DNA of 64,000 bases from Ensifer sp. MPMI2T (GTDB lineage: Bacteria; Pseudomonadota; Alphaproteobacteria; Rhizobiales; Rhizobiaceae), in NCBI RefSeq assembly GCF_004827385.1, contig NZ_SRXN01000007.1, positions 124,001-188,000 on the forward strand, written 5' to 3'. Both the position numbers and the translations under genes were made by a program. Below are positions 9,702-17,894 of this stretch, one piece after another; position 1 is the first letter of the stretch, and every line of letters starts with the position of its first letter. Below the pieces are notes generated by a model. The model saw nothing but the letters and a program-made list of their open reading frames with translations. It did not search any database and was not told the origin of the DNA.

Positions 9702-10445
9702 CTAGCTGATATAGCCGAGGCGTATGGCCTTGGCGATCGCCTGGATGCGGTTGACAGAATCGAGCTTCGTCGTCGCCGCGCCGAGATAGGCATTCACCGT
9801 GTGCACGGAGAGGCCCATCTTCTCGGCAATTTCCTCGCTGATGTGCCCGTCGCCGGCCATCTGCAGGCAGGCGATCTCGCGGTCGCTGAGCGCTTCCGCC
9901 TGAATCAGCCTCCTTTCGTCTGCCGCAAGCAAATCCGTCATGATATGGCAGCTGTGCGCGTGCAGATCGATGACCTGCTCGCTGGATGCATCGATATAGC
10001 TGCCGGTGAAGACGACATAGCCGTTGCCTTGGGCGCCGAGCCGGACCGGAAAGGCGATCCCGGAATAGGCGAGTTTTCGTCCCGCTAGCCGCTGCGCGAA
10101 CGGGCGGAAATCGGTCGCTTCGGCGGCCTGGTGCTCACCCAAGCCATCCCACAGAACCGGCAGCACAGAACGATCGAGATGTGCGAGCAGCTCTTCGCCA
10201 TAGACGCCGATGAGATCGCGGGCGTTCGCCTCGCACGCAGTGCCCCAATTGTGAAGCACGCATGTTAGCTTGCGCGCCGCGGGCGTGCCTCTGCCGTTGA
10301 CGCGCAGGACAGCGAAATTCTTCGCGTTGATCTGCCGCTGCATCGCCTGCAGCCGCGTCACCAGCGTCGCCGCACGCGCAGCTCGCCCATTCCTGCCCAG
10401 TCGGCCATCGTCTTCGGGGCGACCGCCTGCGACGAAATGAACCAT
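9702..10445 (-). CDS. visR: LuxR-type flagellar master regulator VisR
   Basis: VisR acts with VisN as the class I regulator of motility in Sinorhizobium. The 247-aa protein has an N-terminal ligand-binding-like region and a C-terminal GerE helix-turn-helix: ALSDREIACLQMAGDGHISE, then IAEKMGLSVHTVNAYLGAAT. The start at 10445 is set by the strong ribosome site GGGGAGG; a longer reading frame upstream overlaps visN and has no family similarity. It starts 11 bp after visN ends, so the pair is one operon. The low-molecular-weight effector of VisN/VisR is unknown. Confidence 0.93.
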   Translation of the reverse strand: MVHFVAGGRPEDDGRLGRNGRAARAATLVTRLQAMQRQINAKNFAVLRVNGRGTPAARKLTCVLHNWGTACEANARDLIGVYGEELLAHLDRSVLPVLWDGLGEHQAAEATDFRPFAQRLAGRKLAYSGIAFPVRLGAQGNGYVVFTGSYIDASSEQVIDLHAHSCHIMTDLLAADERRLIQAEALSDREIACLQMAGDGHISEEIAEKMGLSVHTVNAYLGAATTKLDSVNRIQAIAKAIRLGYIS

Positions 10446-10456
10446 CGGTGCCTCCC

Positions 10457-11194
10457 CTAAACCAGATTGTTGCGGACGGCGTGGGCGATCGCTTCCGACC
10501 TCGTTCGCGTTGCCGTCTTTCGCATCACGCTGGTGATGTAGTTGTTGATGGTGTTGCGGGATATCCCGAGAATGACGGCGATCTCCTCGCTCGTCTTGCC
10601 TTCGGCGATCCAGAACAGGCATTCGATTTCGCGGTCGGTCAACTCGCATTCGCGCTCATGCCGTGCATCGACGCTGGTCTTGAGGCTCGCGACATAGGCG
10701 GCAAGCAGCGCGATATCGCGCAATCCCTCCTGCGACAGGATGACATCCGCGGGGAACAGGAGCATCAGCGAGAACCGCGCGCGTCCGACGTTGAAAACGA
10801 TGGCGCAATATTCCCGGCTGACCCCGCGAGGCAGGTCTACATCGTCCGGCATCGTGTGAAAGTACGGCTGCAGGATCGCGAGGCACTTCTCCAGCTCGGT
10901 CGTCTTGGCGTTCAGGCCTACGACGATTCTCGCCAGCCGCCGGACGACATCAAACGGCCAATCGGAGCAGACGACGCTATCAAGCCCGCCGTCCTGGGAA
11001 GGCTCGTGGCGCGCAAGCAGATAATGGGTCGCACCAACATAATCCGTCAGCGCCGCAAGTGCGTTTGCGAAACCCCCGCGTTCGGCGGTTTCAGCGAGTC
11101 GCCGGATCAATTGTTCCCTTGAAACTTCCCGACCGCTCCTATGCGGCGACGCCGTCTGCAAAGGCCAGATGGCCCCTGCCTGCGAAATGTCCAT
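10457..11194 (-). CDS. visN: LuxR-type flagellar master regulator VisN
   Basis: The 245-aa partner of VisR. The N-terminus is MDISQAGAIWPLQTASPHRS; the C-terminal GerE domain reads ELTDREIECLFWIAEGKTSE then IAVILGISRNTINNYITSVM. The start at 11194 gives the expected length; a second in-frame start 15 bp upstream is possible. Gene order fliF, visN, visR, flhB is the one known for S. meliloti. The promoter must lie in the long upstream gap (11195-11988). Confidence 0.93.
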   Translation of the reverse strand: MDISQAGAIWPLQTASPHRSGREVSREQLIRRLAETAERGGFANALAALTDYVGATHYLLARHEPSQDGGLDSVVCSDWPFDVVRRLARIVVGLNAKTTELEKCLAILQPYFHTMPDDVDLPRGVSREYCAIVFNVGRARFSLMLLFPADVILSQEGLRDIALLAAYVASLKTSVDARHERECELTDREIECLFWIAEGKTSEEIAVILGISRNTINNYITSVMRKTATRTRSEAIAHAVRNNLV

Positions 11195-11988
11195 AACTTC
11201 AGCCCCCATGCCGAATTCGACGCCCTGGACATGCGCTTGTTATCGCCGCCGACAGCCCGGCCGGAACCGATATTCACCGCCATCCGCAAATCAGGACGCG
11301 AATCAGTTCCTAAACTGTACATCGCGCCCGCGGAAAAACCACTGGCGCCATCCGCGCGTTTACTTCGGCACTGACCGATCAAGGGTCTTGCATCTGCCTG
11401 CCTTGCGATGGACAAGCGAAGATCGAGCCGAAAGGCCGTCGATCGATATATCACATTGATATTCAATATTTTTTTATGCAATTTCGCCGCCTAGGCAAGT
11501 GACAAAGGGCGTGTCCTAGCCCGGACTTGAGCGCGATTTCTTGGGCGCCAAACCTGTTTTTTCGCCCAGGCATTCCTAACGAATTAAAAGTGGAACTTAC
11601 TTTTACAGTGATGCCTGTTGCCGAAATGCATCAACTCATGCGTAGTCTGAGCCAAGGAGTTTCATGCATAGAAATCTGCCCCTCTTCCATTCTATTTGGA
11701 CTTTTCGAAACTATATTTGGCGAAAACTCAGCATTGAACGTAGAGAGCATCAGTAGATGCACAGCAGGCCGGGGCACTGATCGCGGCCTCCGAATCTATA
11801 AAGGTTGCTTTATTGTTAATTTTCATGCCGGACGCTGCGGCTGAGACTCCGTGGGAGGCGGGGATTCTTGACGTCGATTCCCGAGCCGGTCGCCAATACA
11901 CGCCGGACTCGGCCAATATTTCGACCAGGGCCACAATTCGTGTTCGGGACCTTTGTGGCGTCACGCGCAACGGAGCTGACCCGGCCGC
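11195..11988. other. Long intergenic region upstream of visN with an AT-rich core
   Basis: About 800 bp without a convincing gene separate visN from the fliF terminator. The part from about 11450 to 11830 is distinctly richer in A+T than the neighbouring genes and includes a 13-bp inverted repeat ATTGATATTCAAT (11455-11467) followed by a T run. A plus-strand reading frame at 11527-11844 starts with TTG, lacks a ribosome site and resembles nothing I know, so I do not call it. The region must contain the visNR promoter and may contain an sRNA or regulatory sites. Confidence 0.5.
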
Positions 11989-11990
11989 AC

Positions 11991-12021
11991 AAAAAATTCC
12001 GCCACTTGGGCGGGATTTTTT
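11991..12021. terminator. Bidirectional rho-independent terminator after fliF
   Basis: A hairpin with stem CCGCC/GGCGG and flanking A6 and T6 runs (AAAAAATTCCGCC, then GGCGGGATTTTTT) lies 29 bp downstream of the fliF stop on the minus strand. The symmetric A and T tracts allow termination in both directions. Confidence 0.85.
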
Positions 12022-12049
12022 GTGAATGTCTGGTGCCTTGCAATATTCG

Positions 12050-13723
12050 TCAGGCGGCGCGGTCGAGCGCCCATTTGCGCAGGATCTTCGCCGCGCGTTC
12101 CTCGCTGATCTCCACCATGCGGGCAAGCCGCCGTTCTGGTCCTTCCTTGACGCGCCGGTTGAAGTTGCCCTCTTCGCCGAGGTTGAGCAGGTCGTCGGTG
12201 CTGTCGAAGCCGAAGTCCGCGCCGAAGCCTTCCATGAGCGCACCCCCGGCACCGGCACCGACCGGTGAGAAGTCGGGCAGTTCGAGGCCGGCCGCCTCGC
12301 TTTCCAACTGGCCTGCCTTGCCGCCAAAACCCATCTGGCGGGCGAGCGGTCGCATGCCCATCCAGACAACCAGGAAGGCGACGGCGACGAAAGCAAGCGA
12401 GTTGATGATGCCGCCGAGATTGCGCGTCAGCATTTCCATGATGCCCGGGCCGGCCACCGGCTGATCCAGCAGTTGCGTCTCGACGAAATCCATCGCGTTC
12501 AGCGTGACGACGTCACCGCGGTTGGCGTCGACGCCGGCGGCCGACGAGACGATCTTCTGCATTTCCTGCAGATAGGCGTCGATCTTCGCCTGATCAGCCG
12601 GTTCTCCCACCATTGCCGCGAGGCGACCGCGGTTGACGACGACTGCGATCGACAGCCGCTCGATCGAATAGCTGTTCTTGACGGTCGCGATCGTCTTGCT
12701 GTTGATCTCGTAGTTGGTCTGCTCTTCCTTCTTTGCCGCCTCGTCGCTGGACTGCGGACCGGCGCCGCCGCGCGGTGCGGCCTGGGGAACGTTCTGCTGT
12801 ACGGTTGCGGCATTGTCCGGCTGCTGCTGGCTGGACTTCTGCTCTTCCTTGGTCACGCGGGTCGAGCGCTCGACACGCGACTCGGGGTCGAAGACGGTTT
12901 CCTGGATCTGCTGCGCATCGGTGTTGAGTGTCGCTGTGACGCTCGTGCGGAAATTGTCCATGCCGAGGAATGGCGCGAGCGCATTGTCGATCTTCTTTTC
13001 GAGATCCGTCTGGACATTCTGGACGACGCCGAGCGACTGGTTGAGCGCACTGTTCGCCGGGTCATCGCCGGAGGCGAGAAGCTGTCCGGTCGAGTCGAGG
13101 ATGGTGACGTCGTCGACATCGAGTCCCGGCACGGATGATGCCACCAGATGGCGGATCGAGGCCGCGGCATTGCGGCCAACCGTTGCGCTCGCGCGAATCA
13201 TGACCGACGCCGTCGGCGTCTGGTCGGCCTTGCGGAAGCTTCCGCGCTCCGGCATCACAATGTGCACGCGTGCGGCGGCGATGCCGGAAATCTGCTGGAT
13301 CGTGCGGGCAATTTCGCCTTCAAGTGCACGAACGCGCGTCACTTCCTGCATGAAGGAGGTGAGGCCTAGCGAGCCGACATTGTCGAAAAGTTCGTAACCG
13401 GCATTGGCGCTGCTGGGCAGACCGCGTTCGGCAAGCAACAGGCGGGCCTTGCCGGTCATCCCGACCGGAACCTGGATGCTACCGCCGTCGGACCCGACAT
13501 CGAAATCGATATTCGCTTCGGCGAGCGCAATGCTGATCTGGGTCACATCGCTGCGCTCAAGGCCGACATAAAGGGTTTCATAAGAGGGCCTGTTGACGTA
13601 GATGCCGGCTGCAAGGACGAAGCCGACCGCGACGATACCGGCCACGGCGAGCGCGATCAGTTTGCTTTGCCCCAGACTGCCGAGGTTTTTCGTGAACGTC
13701 GAGAATTGATCGAACAGATTCAT
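12050..13723 (-). CDS. fliF: Flagellar MS-ring protein FliF
   Basis: FliF builds the MS ring in the inner membrane. The 557-aa protein has an N-terminal membrane helix (LIALAVAGIVAVGFVLAAGI, about residues 20-39), two ring-building motifs in the periplasmic part (YETLYVGLERSDVTQISIAL; RVHIVMPERGSFRKADQTPT), a C-terminal helix (NSLAFVAVAFLVVWMGM) and the acidic C-terminal tail that binds FliG (ILRKWALDRAA). The start at 13723 gives the standard N-terminus MNLFDQFSTFTKNLGSLGQS; an upstream start at 13765 lacks support. A terminator follows it, and a RIME-type repeat separates it from cheT. Confidence 0.96.
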   Translation of the reverse strand: MNLFDQFSTFTKNLGSLGQSKLIALAVAGIVAVGFVLAAGIYVNRPSYETLYVGLERSDVTQISIALAEANIDFDVGSDGGSIQVPVGMTGKARLLLAERGLPSSANAGYELFDNVGSLGLTSFMQEVTRVRALEGEIARTIQQISGIAAARVHIVMPERGSFRKADQTPTASVMIRASATVGRNAAASIRHLVASSVPGLDVDDVTILDSTGQLLASGDDPANSALNQSLGVVQNVQTDLEKKIDNALAPFLGMDNFRTSVTATLNTDAQQIQETVFDPESRVERSTRVTKEEQKSSQQQPDNAATVQQNVPQAAPRGGAGPQSSDEAAKKEEQTNYEINSKTIATVKNSYSIERLSIAVVVNRGRLAAMVGEPADQAKIDAYLQEMQKIVSSAAGVDANRGDVVTLNAMDFVETQLLDQPVAGPGIMEMLTRNLGGIINSLAFVAVAFLVVWMGMRPLARQMGFGGKAGQLESEAAGLELPDFSPVGAGAGGALMEGFGADFGFDSTDDLLNLGEEGNFNRRVKEGPERRLARMVEISEERAAKILRKWALDRAA

Positions 13724-13935
13724 TCTGTTTCCGCACCCAGTATCGCAAGACCGCCAGCCGGTCATCCGGCCAGCGCCCTGCGCAGATCCAACATTCGGGT
13801 TCGCTGGGTATCGGCTTGCGCTTCAGCCGATGTCCAATACGCGCGAATCTACCAGCCCCGGATGCGAAGCTAGGCAGCGAAACTTGCGCGAACTTGACGA
13901 AGCACAGGGAAAATTCGTCGAAGGGTGCGGCGTGG

Positions 13936-14045
13936 CCCCTCATCCCGCTGCCGCGACCTTCTCCCCGTTCTTGACGGGGAGAAGGGACGATGCCGCAACC
14001 TCCAGCCCCTCTCCCCGCCTGCGGGGAGAGGGTCAGGGTGAGGGG
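13936..14045. repeat. RIME-type intergenic palindromic repeat, copy 2
   Basis: Contains CCTTCTCCCCGTTC/GACGGGGAGAAGG and CCCCTCTCCCCGCCTGCGGG with its complement arm, close to the words in the copies at 9569 and 28556. It sits between cheT and fliF. The GC-rich hairpins may attenuate read-through from the che operon into fliF. Confidence 0.75.
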
Positions 14046-14066
14046 CAATCCGCCGCAGACCTACCG

Positions 14067-14459
14067 TCAGAACGCCTCAAAGTCGCCCGCGGCCTTTGTG
14101 AGCGGCTGCGAGTGGCCGTGGCGCAGCATGCCACTGCCCAAAGCCTTTTTCATGTCGGCAAGCTTGATCAGGTTGACCGCAGTCGTAACGTCCACGAGCC
14201 AGGTGTCGGGGATGGATGCCGTGATCGTATCGATAAACTCGGCCAGCCCGCGCGTCTTCTGGACGGCCAGATCAATGCCCTGAAGCACCATCATCTGCTC
14301 AGACTCATCCGCTGCGGCCGCGCCGCGATCGCCGTAGAGCTGCGGTTCGATGCGCTCTATCAGGTAAGCAACGTCATGGAGCTCCGTGACGATGCGCATC
14401 AGCACGCCGGGCAAGGATTCTTCGGCGTGAGGCGTATGGCTCTGATAGTCGATCTGCAT
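14067..14459 (-). CDS. cheT: Chemotaxis protein CheT
   Basis: Last gene of the rhizobial che operon. The 130-aa helical protein corresponds to the S. meliloti protein named CheT, reported to take part in signal termination and to interact with CheR. Residues 63-67 read DLAVQ, a DxxxQ motif like the phosphatase motif of CheZ, and a second candidate DESEQ is at 51-55. No membrane segment is present. It lies 68 bp after cheD. The family name is from gene order and length; the phosphatase-like reading of the motif is inference. Confidence 0.82.
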   Translation of the reverse strand: MQIDYQSHTPHAEESLPGVLMRIVTELHDVAYLIERIEPQLYGDRGAAAADESEQMMVLQGIDLAVQKTRGLAEFIDTITASIPDTWLVDVTTAVNLIKLADMKKALGSGMLRHGHSQPLTKAAGDFEAF

Positions 14460-14527
14460 GGTCTATTCTCACGTCGTCTGCGAATTTGGAAGTGCGTTTT
14501 CCCTGCCCGCCCTTGGGGCGAGCACGA

Positions 14528-15076
14528 TCAGAAGAATTCGATCGAGCTTTCCACCGGCTTCGGCACGGATACGGGGCGCTGGTCCATCTGCATCGCCCGT
14601 TGTGCTTCCATCCCGGTCAAAGCGTATTGGCGGGCACGGCCGGAGGATGGCCAATATTCCAGTTTGCGGCCGTGCTCGCCGCCCGTGCTCTCGCCGACGA
14701 TGCGGATGCCTTCGTCCAGCAGGAACTGGCGCGCAAAGGCGGCATTCTGCTCACCGACATTCGAGAACCTTGCAATCGTCTTGGCGCCGCCGAAGATCTT
14801 TGCTTCCAATCGATCGCGACGTGCTCCCTGCTTCAGCAGGCCGTTGATCAGAAGTTCCATCAGGTGCACGCCATAGCGCGTGGCATCGCCGCCGGTTGAC
14901 GCGGAGCCGGGCAACAGGAAATGGTTCATGCCGCCGACACCAATCACGGGATCGCGCAGGCAGGCGGCCACGCAGGAACCGAGAATGGTCGAAAGAACGA
15001 TATCCGGATCGTTGACGACCTTGAACTCGCCCTGGATGACGTGTACGCGCCTGCCGGCGGCAGCCGCGGTCATCAT
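14528..15076 (-). CDS. cheD: Chemoreceptor glutamine deamidase CheD
   Basis: CheD deamidates glutamines on chemoreceptors. The 182-aa protein has the family core: [16 protein letters not shown] with the catalytic Cys in GSC, the [10 protein letters not shown] segment with the catalytic His, and the T in [19 protein letters not shown]. The start overlaps the stop of cheY2 (14528-15076 against 15073), so it is translationally coupled. CheD is present in rhizobia alongside CheB and CheR. Confidence 0.95.
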   Translation of the reverse strand: MMTAAAAGRRVHVIQGEFKVVNDPDIVLSTILGSCVAACLRDPVIGVGGMNHFLLPGSASTGGDATRYGVHLMELLINGLLKQGARRDRLEAKIFGGAKTIARFSNVGEQNAAFARQFLLDEGIRIVGESTGGEHGRKLEYWPSSGRARQYALTGMEAQRAMQMDQRPVSVPKPVESSIEFF

Positions 15077-15462
15077 TTCAGTGCCCCGAACACGGCCTCG
15101 ATTGCAGCCTTCATCTTTTCGATCGTGAACGGCTTGGCGAGAACATTGTTGGCGCCGAGTGCAGCAGCCTTCTGCACCAGCGCGCGGTCGCCCTGCGCGG
15201 TCAGGATGATGAAGGCCGCCTTCTTCGTCGTCGGGTTCGACCGAACGGCCTGCAACAGCCCCAGACCGTCCATCTTCGGCATGTTGAAGTCCGAGATAAC
15301 CAGATGGTGCGGGTTCTGGGCCATGATCTTCATGCCCTGCTCCCCGTCGCCCGCTGCAGTGATCTGCTTGAAACCAAGCTGCTGCAGGGCGTCGCCGAGC
15401 AGCAGGCGGCTCGTGACCTGATCGTCGACGATCAGAACTTTTATTTTTTCGGCGATGGACAT
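15073..15462 (-). CDS. cheY2: Chemotaxis response regulator CheY2
   Basis: Single-domain response regulator of 129 aa. Acidic pocket D13/D14, phosphoacceptor D58 ([14 protein letters not shown]) and K110 (VLAKPF) are all present. In S. meliloti the second CheY is the main motor-binding regulator, whereas CheY1 acts as a phosphate sink. Its start overlaps the cheB stop as TAATG, and it overlaps cheD by 4 bp. Confidence 0.95.
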   Translation of the reverse strand: MSIAEKIKVLIVDDQVTSRLLLGDALQQLGFKQITAAGDGEQGMKIMAQNPHHLVISDFNMPKMDGLGLLQAVRSNPTTKKAAFIILTAQGDRALVQKAAALGANNVLAKPFTIEKMKAAIEAVFGALK

Positions 15463-16520
15463 TATTCGCTTCCTTCTTTTCGGGCTGCTGCGGTCTTCAG
15501 GATCTCCTCCCCGATCGATCCGAGGGGGAGCTGCGTTTCGACAGCACCCAATTCATAGGCCACTCTCGGCATGCCGTAGACGACACAAGTCTTTTCATTT
15601 TGTCCGAAGGTGCGTGCACCGGCATGTCGCATCTTGAGGAGACCGGATGCGCCATCGCGGCCCATTCCGGTCAGGATGACACCGATCGCGTTGCGGCCCG
15701 CGAGCTCGGCGACCGAGTCGAACAGCACGTCGACCGAGGGGCGATGGCCGTTGACAGGGGCGCGGTCGACGAGGCGGCAGCAAGGCGCGGCGGCATTGGC
15801 CACCTGAAGGTGGCGTTCGCCGCCCGGTGCCAGATAGACCTTACCGATCTCGAGGCGAGCGCCGTCGGTCGCCTCCTGTACCGTCGGCGCGCAAAGGCGA
15901 TTGAGCCGCTCCGCAAAGCTCCTGGTGAAAGTGTGCGGCATATGCTGCGTGATCACCGTCGGCGGGCAATTGGCCGGGAACTTCTGCAACACGGTGATCA
16001 GCGCTTCGACCCCGCCGGTCGACGCTCCGATGGCGATGATCTTGCGGCCCGCCCTGTATTCGGAAGCGGCATTGGCGTTTGCGGCGGTCGGCGCGGCGGC
16101 CTTATTGCCGGTGATCATGTGTTTCCGCTGTGAACGGGCGGCCGCCTTCACCTTGTCAACCAGATCGCCGAAGGGGTTCGGGTCGGCGGGATGCGGCTTG
16201 CCGACACAGTCGAACGCACCGATTTCGAGCGCGGCGATCGACGCTTCCGCACCCTTGTGGGTCAAGGTCGAGACCATGATGACCGGCATCGGGCGCAGCC
16301 GCATGATCTTGTCCAGGAACTCGAGCCCGTTCATGTTCGGCATCTCGATGTCGAGGGTGACGACATCGGGGTCAAGCTGCTTGATTGCCTGGCGGGCCTC
16401 GATCGCATCGGCCGCTTGACCAACGACGGTGACGTCCGGGTCCGCATTGAGCACGGCAGTGATCAGGCCACGCATGGTGGCCGAGTCATCGACGACGAGA
16501 ACGCGTGCGGGAACACTCAT
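15462..16520 (-). CDS. cheB: Chemoreceptor methylesterase/deamidase CheB
   Basis: CheB removes methyl groups from receptors. The 352-aa protein has an N-terminal receiver ([20 protein letters not shown], phosphoacceptor D57) and the C-terminal methylesterase domain with the nucleophile serine in [12 protein letters not shown], the histidine in TQHMPHTF and the aspartate in [11 protein letters not shown]. The start at 16520 overlaps the cheR stop by 4 bp (ATGA); a longer frame reaching 16811 is read-through inside cheR. Order cheR-cheB-cheY2-cheD is as in S. meliloti. Confidence 0.96.
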   Translation of the reverse strand: MSVPARVLVVDDSATMRGLITAVLNADPDVTVVGQAADAIEARQAIKQLDPDVVTLDIEMPNMNGLEFLDKIMRLRPMPVIMVSTLTHKGAEASIAALEIGAFDCVGKPHPADPNPFGDLVDKVKAAARSQRKHMITGNKAAAPTAANANAASEYRAGRKIIAIGASTGGVEALITVLQKFPANCPPTVITQHMPHTFTRSFAERLNRLCAPTVQEATDGARLEIGKVYLAPGGERHLQVANAAAPCCRLVDRAPVNGHRPSVDVLFDSVAELAGRNAIGVILTGMGRDGASGLLKMRHAGARTFGQNEKTCVVYGMPRVAYELGAVETQLPLGSIGEEILKTAAARKEGSE

Positions 16521-17425
16521 GCCCGAACTCCATGAAACTTGCCGGTATGGCGATAGGTGGTGATGCCGATATTGTCGAACTTCGACTTGGCGTCGCCCGA
16601 CACGCGCTCCGAATGCCCGATGTAGAGATATCCGTTGGTGTTCAGCACGCCGGCAAAGCGCGACCAGATTTTCATCTGCGTCGGCTCGTCGAAATAGATC
16701 ACCACGTTGCGGCAGAAGATGACGTCGAAGGGCCCCTTTACCGGCCATTGCGCCATCAGGTTGAGTTCGTTGAAGGTGATCAGCCGCTTGACGCGATCGT
16801 CGATCTGCCATTTGACGCGACCGCCGACATTGACCTCACTGAACCACTGCTTGCGCATGGCGGGGTCGATCGTTTCCAGCGCCGTGGCGTCATAGGCACC
16901 GGCCCGGGCGAGTGCCAGGATCTTCGGATCGATGTCCGTCGCGAGAATGCGGAAGTCATAGTCCGCCGCGTTCGGCAGCAGCGACAGAACCGTAAGCGCG
17001 ATCGAATAGGGCTCCTGGCCGTCCGAACAGGCCGCCGACCAGATGCGGACGCGGCCACCGTTCTTCGCGCGGGCGATGAGGTCCGGCAACACGTCGGTTT
17101 TCAAGTGCTCAAAATGGTGGTTCTCGCGGAAGAAGCGGGTGAAATTCGTCGTCAGGTGCGAGAGCATGTCGCGCCGGGCCGCGGCGCCGGCCGGCGAAGC
17201 GACGAGCTGGCAATAGTCGCGAAAGCCCTTGAGCCCGAGATTGCGGATGTGCTTCGAAAGCCGCGAATAGACGAGCGACGCCTTGGATTCATTAAGGTAA
17301 ATGCCGGCGTCGGCATAGATCATTGCAGCGATTTCGCCGAGATCGCGGCGTGTCAGCGGATACTCGCCGCTTGCAAGGCATTCGTCTGGCGACAGTTTCT
17401 GTTCGAGAATGGCCTGGGCTCTCAT
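16517..17425 (-). CDS. cheR: Chemoreceptor methyltransferase CheR
   Basis: CheR methylates receptor glutamates using S-adenosylmethionine. The 302-aa protein has the helical N-domain and the Rossmann methyltransferase domain with [20 protein letters not shown] (SAM-binding), [14 protein letters not shown] and [11 protein letters not shown] near the end. Start and stop overlap cheW and cheB respectively (ATGA in both cases), so the proteins are co-translated. Confidence 0.96.
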   Translation of the reverse strand: MRAQAILEQKLSPDECLASGEYPLTRRDLGEIAAMIYADAGIYLNESKASLVYSRLSKHIRNLGLKGFRDYCQLVASPAGAAARRDMLSHLTTNFTRFFRENHHFEHLKTDVLPDLIARAKNGGRVRIWSAACSDGQEPYSIALTVLSLLPNAADYDFRILATDIDPKILALARAGAYDATALETIDPAMRKQWFSEVNVGGRVKWQIDDRVKRLITFNELNLMAQWPVKGPFDVIFCRNVVIYFDEPTQMKIWSRFAGVLNTNGYLYIGHSERVSGDAKSKFDNIGITTYRHTGKFHGVRA

Positions 17426-17889
17426 GCCGCCTCCCTTTCCTCATGTGGGAAGACTGCTTCGAGTTCGACTAGGCAGATCATCCGCCCTTCGATCGCCAAT
17501 ACGCCTCGGGCAAAGGTCTTCTCGAATTCAGACGAAATATCCGGCGTCGGCTGGATCTCCTCATCCCTGACGGTCAGGATGTCGGACACGGCGTCGACCA
17601 GAAGGCCGACCACCTGGTTCTTTACCTGGGCGACGATGATCACATGCCGGACGGTTGGTTCCGCAGGCTTCATGCCGAGACGCGCGGATAGATCGACGAT
17701 CGGCAGCACTGCGCCGCGCAGATTGATGACGCCGAGCACATAAGATGGCGCATGCGGCATCGGCGTGGCCGGCGTCCAGCCGCGAATTTCGCGGACGGCC
17801 ATAATGTTCACGCAGAATTCCTGATCCCCGACGCGGAAAGCGATGAGCTCCCGCCCGCCAGTCGTCAGATTTTTTGCGGCATAGGTCAT
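17422..17889 (-). CDS. cheW: Chemotaxis coupling protein CheW
   Basis: CheW links receptors to CheA. The 155-aa protein is a single CheW/SH3-like domain: LIAFRVGDQEFCVNIMAVRE, then YVLGVINLRGAVLPIVDLSA, and FARGVLAIEGRMICLVELEA at the end. It lies 5 bp after cheA and overlaps cheR. Confidence 0.95.
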   Translation of the reverse strand: MTYAAKNLTTGGRELIAFRVGDQEFCVNIMAVREIRGWTPATPMPHAPSYVLGVINLRGAVLPIVDLSARLGMKPAEPTVRHVIIVAQVKNQVVGLLVDAVSDILTVRDEEIQPTPDISSEFEKTFARGVLAIEGRMICLVELEAVFPHEEREAA

Positions 17890-17894
17890 GAGTA

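Noticed and set aside
11527..11844. Plus-strand reading frame of 105 aa in the visN-fliF gap
   Set aside because: TTG start, no ribosome site, odd composition and no recognisable motif.
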